Shown: positions 30,129 through 36,339 of the stretch, piece by piece
How positions within the stretch are numbered: the first letter of the stretch is position 1
Layout: each line of letters begins with the position of its first letter
Assembly (NCBI GenBank): GCA_035569435.1
Contig: DATMNB010000269.1
Span: 1-37,757 of the forward strand
Direction: 5' to 3'
Length of the DNA: 37,757 nt
DNA from: DASRDS01 sp035569435
GTDB taxonomy: Bacteria; Gemmatimonadota; Gemmatimonadetes; Gemmatimonadales; Gemmatimonadaceae
Made by a program: the position numbers and the translations under genes
The notes under the pieces: model-generated
What the model was told of the DNA's origin: nothing
What the model saw: only the letters and a program-made list of their open reading frames with translations
The model's database searches: none

Positions 30129-32180
30129 ATGACCCGACTTCGGCTGGCTGTCAGACTCGGTGTCGCCGCCCTGCTGTCGGCGCGTGTCGCTGGGGCGCAG
30201 GTGTCGTTACCACCCCTCAAGGTCATTGATCCCACCTACGTCGACTCGACGGCCAACGCGTGCGTCGACTTCTTTCAGTTCGCCAACGGCGCGTGGCTCA
30301 GGACCGACACCATCCCCGCGGCGTACTCGTCGTCGGGTGTTGGGAAGGACATGGCCGACCGTAATGAGTTGGTCGTGCGGTCGGTCCTCGATGACGTGAT
30401 GCAGCGCCGCACGCAGTTGGCGCCCGGCAGCACCGACCGCAAACTCGGCACGTTCTACGCGACGTGCATGGATTCCTCGGCTGCCGAGTCAGCCGGCGTC
30501 GCACCGGTGCGTCCAACGCTCGACTCGATCACGGGCATGCGGACGCGCGACGATCTGGTGCGCGAGATCGCCGTGCTGCAACAGCAGGGCGTCGACGTGC
30601 TGTTTGGCTTTGGCCCGGGGCCGGACCCACACGACGCAGGCCATTACGTGGCGTGGGTCTCGCAGGGCGGGCTGGGCATGCCCGATCGCGATTACTACAC
30701 GCAGACCGATGCGTCGACGGACTCCCTCAGGCGAGCCTATGTCGCGCACATCGCGGCCACGCTGGTGCTGGCTGGCGAGACGCCGGCGCTGGCGCGCACC
30801 GACGCTCGGCAGATCCTCACGCTCGAGACGGCGCTGGCCAAGGCATCGCTCCGGCGCGAGGCGCTCCGCGACCCGAGCGCCACCGACCATCCCATGCAGT
30901 TGGCGAAGTTGCAATCCAAGTTCCCCGCGGTGCGCTGGTCGGTGTTTTTCCGTGAGGCGGGGCTCACGGTGCCGGTCACCCGGCTGAACGTTGCCGAGCC
31001 GGCGTTCGTGCAGTGGGTCGATCACCTGCTGACGACCGTGCCGATGCCGGTGTGGCGCGCGTATCTTCGATACCACATGCTGGCCACCGCCTCGCCCTGG
31101 CTCAGCACACCGTTCGTCGCCGAGGACTTCAGCTTTCGGGCGCGCTTCTCTGGCGCAAAAGAGCTGCTGCCGCGCTGGAAACGATGCCTGCGCGAGACTG
31201 ACGGCGACATCGGCGAGGCACTGGGCCAGGCGTACGTCGCCAAGGCGTTTTCGCCGGAGGCCAAGGCCCGCGCGCGTGCGGTGATCGACGACGTCCGGGA
31301 GGCGTTTCACGCGCGGCTGCTACGGTTGACGTGGATGTCCGATTCGACGCGGCAGCGCGCTCTCGACAAGCTCGCGCGGATGCACGAGAAGGTGGGGTAT
31401 CCCGATCGGTGGCGCGACTACACGCGCCTCGAGTCGCAGGACGGCCCATTTGTGGCAAACGTGTTCCACGCCAACCGGTTCGAGTGGCGGCGCACCATCA
31501 ATCGGCCGGGCACGCCGGTGGATACGACCGAATGGGGGATTACCGTCCCCACGGTGAACGCCTATTACGATCCGTACAAGAACGAGATGGTCTTTCCGGC
31601 AGGCGCGCTCGTGCCGCAGACGTTTGACGCGGCGGCGGATGACGGGGCGAACTATGGCTCGTTGGCCGGCAGTTGGGCCGGGCACGAGATGACGCACGGG
31701 TTTGACGACGAGGGGCGTCACTTCGATGCCCATGGCAACCTGCGGGATTGGTGGACCGCGACCGACGCCAAGCGATTCATGGCGCAGGCCGACCTCGTCG
31801 TGGGTCAATTCAACGGCTACATCCAGGTCGACACGTTCCACGTGAACGGCCGGCTCACGCTGGGCGAGAATATCGCCGACTACGGTGGAGTGCTCACCGG
31901 CTACGACGCGTTACAGCGGGCGCTGGAGCGCCGACCGCGGCCAGGGCCGATCGATGGGTTTACACCCGAGCAGCGGTTCTTTCTGTCGTACGCGCAGAGC
32001 TTTCGCGACCATGACCGGCCGGAACGGTTGCGCACGCGCGTGACGACGGACCCGCACTCGCCGGCCCGGTGGCGGGTGAATGGGCCGTTGTCCAACGATC
32101 CGGCGTTCGCGCAGGCCTTCAACTGCAAGGCGGGCGATCCCATGGTCCGCGCACCGGACGTGGTGGCGCACATCTGGTAG
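30129..32180 (+). CDS. M13 family (neprilysin/PepO-like) zinc metallopeptidase
   Basis: This is a 683-residue exported endopeptidase. The signal peptide ends near ARVAGAQ (about 23). The N-terminal domain starts with the typical CVDFFQFANGAWLRTDTIPAAYSSSG. The catalytic domain has NAYYDPYKNEMVFPAGAL, the zinc motif AGHEMTHGFDDEGRHFDAHGNL (HExxH) and the third-ligand motif LGENIADYGG. The C-terminal NDPAFAQAFNCKAGDPMV...IW is characteristic of M13. Length and domain order match the family, so it is probably active on short peptides in the periplasm. It lies 25 bases after the PP2C gene but appears to have its own promoter. Confidence 0.93.
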   Translation: MTRLRLAVRLGVAALLSARVAGAQVSLPPLKVIDPTYVDSTANACVDFFQFANGAWLRTDTIPAAYSSSGVGKDMADRNELVVRSVLDDVMQRRTQLAPGSTDRKLGTFYATCMDSSAAESAGVAPVRPTLDSITGMRTRDDLVREIAVLQQQGVDVLFGFGPGPDPHDAGHYVAWVSQGGLGMPDRDYYTQTDASTDSLRRAYVAHIAATLVLAGETPALARTDARQILTLETALAKASLRREALRDPSATDHPMQLAKLQSKFPAVRWSVFFREAGLTVPVTRLNVAEPAFVQWVDHLLTTVPMPVWRAYLRYHMLATASPWLSTPFVAEDFSFRARFSGAKELLPRWKRCLRETDGDIGEALGQAYVAKAFSPEAKARARAVIDDVREAFHARLLRLTWMSDSTRQRALDKLARMHEKVGYPDRWRDYTRLESQDGPFVANVFHANRFEWRRTINRPGTPVDTTEWGITVPTVNAYYDPYKNEMVFPAGALVPQTFDAAADDGANYGSLAGSWAGHEMTHGFDDEGRHFDAHGNLRDWWTATDAKRFMAQADLVVGQFNGYIQVDTFHVNGRLTLGENIADYGGVLTGYDALQRALERRPRPGPIDGFTPEQRFFLSYAQSFRDHDRPERLRTRVTTDPHSPARWRVNGPLSNDPAFAQAFNCKAGDPMVRAPDVVAHIW

Positions 32181-32246
32181 GAAAACGATGGGACTGGTGC
32201 GGAGAATGATGTCCGCGCCGGCGCGGGGCACGGCGATCTTGGTCCC

Positions 32247-32708
32247 GTGCAGACTCCGGCCCTGTTGTTGGAACTCCCGTCAGTGCATCACCAGCAGGTG
32301 CGCGACCGTCTGAGTCGCGCGCTCGCTGAGTATCTGGCGCCGTTCGATCTGCAGGACTCGGTAGTGACGGCGCCATGTATTGTGGTGGGCCGGCAGTTGG
32401 CGCAACCCGACGTCGCCGTGTATCCGCGGGGCGGCCTGGGCCACCTGTGGTACGACTGCTTGCCGCCGCTCTTTGTGGCCGAGATTCTGTCGGCGGACAC
32501 GGCGATCGCCGATCGGGTGACGAAGCGGCGGTTTTATCTGGACCAGGGTGTGGCCACGTATTGGGTGATCGACCCCGATGGCGCGCGGGTCGACGTCTGG
32601 TTTCCAACAGACGTCGCCCCGCGCCAGGTCTCGGGCGTGCTGCGGTGGACGATGCAGTCGGCGTGGCCGCCGTTCGAGATTCACGTCGGCGAGCTCACGT
32701 CACGATGA
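32247..32708 (+). CDS. Uma2/DUF820 family putative endonuclease (short N-terminus)
   Basis: This 153-residue protein has the PD-(D/E)xK-like core of the Uma2 family: AQPDVAVYPRGG (Asp), PPLFVAEILSADTAIADRVTKRRFYLDQGVATYWVIDPDGARVDVW (Glu, Lys and the YWVIDP signature). Typical members are 180-200 residues and begin with a YELIDGELV-like strand. Here the frame opens at a GTG just before PSVHHQQV, and no earlier start exists between it and the in-frame stop of the M13 gene. The protein may be N-terminally trimmed yet still hold the core. The family's function is poorly defined. Its 3' end overlaps the convergent phosphoesterase gene by 14 bases. Confidence 0.82.
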   Translation: MQTPALLLELPSVHHQQVRDRLSRALAEYLAPFDLQDSVVTAPCIVVGRQLAQPDVAVYPRGGLGHLWYDCLPPLFVAEILSADTAIADRVTKRRFYLDQGVATYWVIDPDGARVDVWFPTDVAPRQVSGVLRWTMQSAWPPFEIHVGELTSR

Positions 32709-33936
32709 TGACGCCTTGCATGGTCGGGTGGAGGGTGCAGAAGAACTTGTACGTGCCCGGTTTGGCGAAGGTGAAGTTGTAGCCTTGATTGGTATCGAGC
32801 ACGGGCGAGAGCGGGAACTTGCCGTCGGCGCTGCCGATCCGGTGCGGGATGTCGTCGTGATTGACCCACCGGACGGTCGTGCCAGCGGCGACGCGCCGCT
32901 CTGGTGGGGAGAAGCTGAAGTTGTCGATCGCCACCTGGTCGTCGGGGATGGTGGCCGGATCGACGCGGTGCGCGGTCGTGCTGGCCGCGGCGCCGACACC
33001 GGCGGTGAGGATGCCGCCCTCGAGAGCCGAGTCGACAACGGCGAGGCTGCCGGGTCGGGCGAGGTAGGTGACCGTCGAAAGGCCGAGGTAGTGTCGGAGC
33101 TCGGGCGCGTCGACGGTCACGGGTCCCGGCGCCTGCGCGGTGCCCGGCGACGGCTGGGGGAATGCCGTCGAGAGGGCCGTATGGAACGTCATGTGTCCCT
33201 CGACCTTCTGGACGACCTGGTGGATGTGGCCGTTCAACACGGTCACGGATCCGAACCGCGCCAATAGGGCGAGCGCCTGCGTGCCGTCGTCGGTGCCCCA
33301 GCCCCACGTCGGGTAGACGGCCCAGAGTGGGACGTGGGCGAACACGACGATCGGTGTGCTCGCTGACAGGCCGGCCACATCGCGCTTGAGCCATTCGAGC
33401 TGGTCGGCGCCCAGGTTGCCGAGGCCACCGGCCTTGAGGCCCAACACGTTGACGAGTCCAATGAAGTGCACGCCGCGTTCGTCGAAGCTGTACCAGCCAT
33501 CGCCTTTGGCGCCGGCGGCATAGCGCTTTTTGTATTGCTGGCCGTTGTCGCTCAAGACGTCGTGCTCGCCGGGCACGTAGAAGACCTGGCCGCTCTTGGT
33601 TCGCGCGCCCAGGATCATCTGGTCGACCTGGTCGAATTGCGCGGGCATCGAGAGGTGGCTGATGTCGCCGGTGTGCAGGAGGAACGACGGCTGGACGGGC
33701 AGGGCATTGATCTTATCGATTGCCACCTGGAAGGTCGCGGCAACGTTGGAGTTCGCCGGCTTGTCGAAGCCCATGTGGCTATCGCTCAGCTGGACGAAAA
33801 ACAGATCGTGTGCGGCGGCTTCGCCGATTAGGACAGAGCGGGGGACGCCGCCCACCATGGCCCACGCCAGACCCGTTCCAGTCCAGGCCATGCATTTGAG
33901 AAACCCGCGTCTATCGATCCCATCGTCAATGCTCAA
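32695..33936 (-). CDS. Tat-exported metallophosphoesterase with C-terminal cupredoxin domain
   Basis: This is a 413-residue protein starting at TTG 33936 with GGAG six bases upstream. The leader DRRGFLKCMAWTGTGLAWAMVGG is a Tat signal. The calcineurin-like domain (about 43-290) has the metal-ligand motifs QLSDSHMG, LHTGDISH, VPGEHD (normally GNHD), VFAHVPL and LNGHIHQ. A cupredoxin domain (about 320-413) follows, with a complete type 1 copper set: His365, Cys400, His403 and Met406 in CTLHPTM, the plastocyanin/pseudoazurin spacing. Phosphoester hydrolysis and copper binding are expected from the families; why they are joined is unknown. Confidence 0.88.
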   Translation of the reverse strand: MSIDDGIDRRGFLKCMAWTGTGLAWAMVGGVPRSVLIGEAAAHDLFFVQLSDSHMGFDKPANSNVAATFQVAIDKINALPVQPSFLLHTGDISHLSMPAQFDQVDQMILGARTKSGQVFYVPGEHDVLSDNGQQYKKRYAAGAKGDGWYSFDERGVHFIGLVNVLGLKAGGLGNLGADQLEWLKRDVAGLSASTPIVVFAHVPLWAVYPTWGWGTDDGTQALALLARFGSVTVLNGHIHQVVQKVEGHMTFHTALSTAFPQPSPGTAQAPGPVTVDAPELRHYLGLSTVTYLARPGSLAVVDSALEGGILTAGVGAAASTTAHRVDPATIPDDQVAIDNFSFSPPERRVAAGTTVRWVNHDDIPHRIGSADGKFPLSPVLDTNQGYNFTFAKPGTYKFFCTLHPTMQGVIIVT

Positions 33937-33991
33937 CGCCGCGCTCCGGTGAAGGTTGGTGTGTGGTTACGGTATATGACCGAGGGACCCG

Positions 33992-34001
33992 GTGATATAT
34001 T
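33992..34001 (+). promoter_or_regulatory. Extended -10 promoter (TGA-TATATT region) for the second ECF sigma gene
   Basis: TATATT (33996-34001), preceded by TG one base upstream, forms an extended -10 and ends six bases before the ATG at 34008. No -35 is apparent, which suits an extended -10 promoter. The mRNA would be leaderless. Confidence 0.55.
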
Positions 34002-34007
34002 CCCGCC

Positions 34008-34517
34008 ATGCACCGCGCGCGGTTCGACGCCGCCGTCCTGCCATATTTGGACGACGGGTATACGTTGGCCCGGTATCTCACGCGTGACGACGAGGCGGCG
34101 CGCGACGTCGTGCAAGAGGCCTGCTTGCGCGCGTTGCGGCACGTCGAGGGGTTACGGGGCGACGATGGGCGGAGCTGGTTCCTGGCGATCGTGCGGAGCC
34201 GGTGTGTGGAGTGGTTTCGCGAGCAGGGGCGGGGGTCGGTCTTCGTCGAGTACGATGAGACCGTGCATGTCCCGGAGGCCGGCGATGAGGCAAATGGGAC
34301 AGACGATTATCGCGGCGCGACGTCGGAGCGCGTGCTGGCCGCCGTCGATGCGTTGCCGGCGGTGTTTCGCGAGGTGATTGTGTTGCGGGAGTTGTGTGGG
34401 TTGTCGTACCGGGCGATTGCCGAGGTGACGGGGGTCCCGGCGGGGACCGTGATGTCGCGGTTGGCGCGGGCTCGGGACCGGCTGCGGGTCATACTGACCA
34501 CGCGGGAGGAGCCATGA
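34008..34517 (+). CDS. RNA polymerase ECF sigma factor
   Basis: This is a 169-residue ECF sigma factor. Region 2 covers about 8-72 (TLARYLTRDDEAARDVVQEACLRALRHVEGL and RSWFLAIVRSRCVEWFREQ). Region 4 covers about 105-160 with the HTH LSYRAIAEVTGVPAGTVMSRLARARDRLR. The stop overlaps the anti-sigma ATG (ATGA), so the two are translated together. The same-strand genes that follow without gaps encode HopA1-like and kinase-LanC-like proteins, so this sigma may control that pathway or be controlled with it. It is preceded by a strong extended -10. Confidence 0.92.
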   Translation: MHRARFDAAVLPYLDDGYTLARYLTRDDEAARDVVQEACLRALRHVEGLRGDDGRSWFLAIVRSRCVEWFREQGRGSVFVEYDETVHVPEAGDEANGTDDYRGATSERVLAAVDALPAVFREVIVLRELCGLSYRAIAEVTGVPAGTVMSRLARARDRLRVILTTREEP

Positions 34518-35227
34518 CGGGGCACTTGGCCGAGCGGCTCGATGCGTTTGTCGATGGAGAGCTCGACACGGTGGCGCTCCACGAGGCGGAGTTGCATCTG
34601 GCGTCGTGCGCGGTGTGCAGCCGGCAGGTGGCCTCGCGCCGGGCGCTCTCGGGGGTGATTCGGGGGTCGCTGCCGAGGTTTACCGCACCCGAATCGGTCA
34701 CGCGCATGCCGGTGACGCGAACGCCGGTGACGCGGCGGCCGTGGATGGGACTGGCGGCGGCAGTCGCACTGATCGCGGCAGCTGGCATTGGTGGCTATGA
34801 CATCGGCCGACGACAGGCGGACGCGAGCGGGATGCGCGAGGCGGTCGTGTCGAGCCACATCCGGTCGCTGCTCGCCAGTCACCTGACCGACGTCACGTCG
34901 TCCGACCGGCACACGGTCAAACCGTGGTTCACGGGGGTGCTGGATTTTGCGCCGACGGTGGTCGATCTCTCGGCGCAGGGGTTTCCGCTCATCGGTGGGC
35001 GCCTGGACTACATCGCGGGGCATCGCGTGCCGGCGTTGGTGTACACGCGGAATCGACACGTGATCAACCTCTTTCAGTGGCCGACGACGCGCGGCGATGT
35101 CCCGATCGGGAGCTCAGTCGACAACGGATACAACGTGCTGCACTGGGTGACGGATCACACCGAGTACTGGATGATCTCCGACCTGAATGACGCCGAGCTC
35201 AGACAGTGCGCGGTTCTGATCCACTGA
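34514..35227 (+). CDS. Membrane-anchored anti-sigma factor
   Basis: This 237-residue protein has an N-terminal zinc-finger anti-sigma domain (LAERLDAFVDGELD, then HLASCAVCSRQV with His and two Cys) that binds the sigma factor. One membrane helix lies at about 78-96 (GLAAAVALIAAAGIGGYDIG). The periplasmic domain (about 105-237) includes HTVKPWFTGVLDFAPTVVDLSAQGFPLIGGRLDYI and VINLFQWP, a pattern common in ECF anti-sigma factors. It is probably a transmembrane signal receptor. ATG 34514 overlaps the sigma stop by four bases, and its end overlaps the next gene by 22 bases, so translation continues into the HopA1-like gene. Confidence 0.88.
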   Translation: MTGHLAERLDAFVDGELDTVALHEAELHLASCAVCSRQVASRRALSGVIRGSLPRFTAPESVTRMPVTRTPVTRRPWMGLAAAVALIAAAGIGGYDIGRRQADASGMREAVVSSHIRSLLASHLTDVTSSDRHTVKPWFTGVLDFAPTVVDLSAQGFPLIGGRLDYIAGHRVPALVYTRNRHVINLFQWPTTRGDVPIGSSVDNGYNVLHWVTDHTEYWMISDLNDAELRQCAVLIH

Positions 35228-36339
35228 GGGGCACGTTTCGATTCCATCCGGGTGTCGAGCTCGTGCTGTATGACAGGCTCGATCCCGCGCATCAGGCCCG
35301 GGTCGCGCATCTGACGCGCGACCCGGGGTTTTATGGGCTGCTGGTGACGGCGTCGACGACCAAAGCGGTCGATCGGGACAGTGCGTTGTTGTTGTTGACG
35401 CTCCGGACGCCGGGGCCGATTCCGCAGTATGCGCTGCGCGCGCTAGGCGGGAATGCGGGGCGAACGGTCGCGGGGCTGGTGCTGGACGGCATTCTCGAGA
35501 TCGAGCATGAGGGGGTATTCCGGTCCGGGGCGGCGGCAGTGTCGCTCGTTGGCGAGGCCTCGGGCGACGACGCCGCGACGGGGGTGATCGATCGATTGTC
35601 GATCGATGCCGTGCGGTACGCGGCCTCGCTGCCGATACGGGAGACGTCGATTCTCGCGGGTCGGTTATATCGGTACAATCAGATTCCGCTGACGCCGCGG
35701 TATCAGCGGGCGTATGAGGCGGAGTCAGACGATGTGCGGCTGGGGCTTGCGGTGCCGCGTGCCGCGGCGATTCTGGCGCGGAGTTGGACGCGGGTGTCGC
35801 CGACGGGTGCGCCGTGGATGAGTTGGATCGCGCGGCGGGAGGTGGATCGGCCCGGGGAGAGACAGGGGACGTACAAGCTGTACGTGAGTCCCGCGGTCGA
35901 TGCGGTGCGGTGGGTGTTTCCCGAGGTGCTGGGGGCGGTTACGTCGCATCGGCCGTTTGCGTGCAAGGTTGGGAAGGGGATGTACGGGTTGTTGCGGGCG
36001 GACAAGATGGTCATCTATTTCGCGCGGCGGGACGATCTGCATGGCGCGGCGAGTGCGGTGGCCGACGCGTTGAGCGGGGTGTCGGCGCAGGGCGTGCCGT
36101 TTTCGTCGGCCATCACCGCGGATGGGCTGCTGTCGTGGGGGATTGATCCGCCGGACGATGTCGGGTTGGCGGGGTTGCTGCGGTCGGAGAGTTGGCGGGA
36201 GCGGCTGACGAATCAGATGGCCGCGGCGCTCGTTGGCGCATCGCCTCGGGGTGACGGGCTGGACGCGGTCGTGCGATTTGTGCTCCGGCGGCTCGAAGCG
36301 CATGGCATCGACGTGCGAACGTGGCGGCCGGCGTCGTGA
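35206..36339 (+). CDS. HopA1-like protein, candidate lanthipeptide lyase
   Basis: This 377-residue protein resembles the T3SS-effector HopA1 family that appears in RiPP clusters, where members act as the elimination (lyase) partner of a kinase. The family-like region is C-terminal (about 220-315): TYKLYVSPAVDAVRW, then FACKVGKGMYGLLRADKMVIYFARRDDL and AQGVPFSSAITADGLLSWGIDPP. The N-terminal part (about 40-115) looks like a winged-helix unit (LLLLTLRTPGPIPQYALRALGG... LVLDGILEIEHEGVFRSGAAA). The GTG start lies 22 bases inside the anti-sigma gene; no better start is seen. Its stop overlaps the next GTG by four bases. The assignment comes from remembered family patterns plus the neighbour; the lyase role is inferred. 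Confidence 0.72.
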   Translation: MRGSDPLRGTFRFHPGVELVLYDRLDPAHQARVAHLTRDPGFYGLLVTASTTKAVDRDSALLLLTLRTPGPIPQYALRALGGNAGRTVAGLVLDGILEIEHEGVFRSGAAAVSLVGEASGDDAATGVIDRLSIDAVRYAASLPIRETSILAGRLYRYNQIPLTPRYQRAYEAESDDVRLGLAVPRAAAILARSWTRVSPTGAPWMSWIARREVDRPGERQGTYKLYVSPAVDAVRWVFPEVLGAVTSHRPFACKVGKGMYGLLRADKMVIYFARRDDLHGAASAVADALSGVSAQGVPFSSAITADGLLSWGIDPPDDVGLAGLLRSESWRERLTNQMAAALVGASPRGDGLDAVVRFVLRRLEAHGIDVRTWRPAS

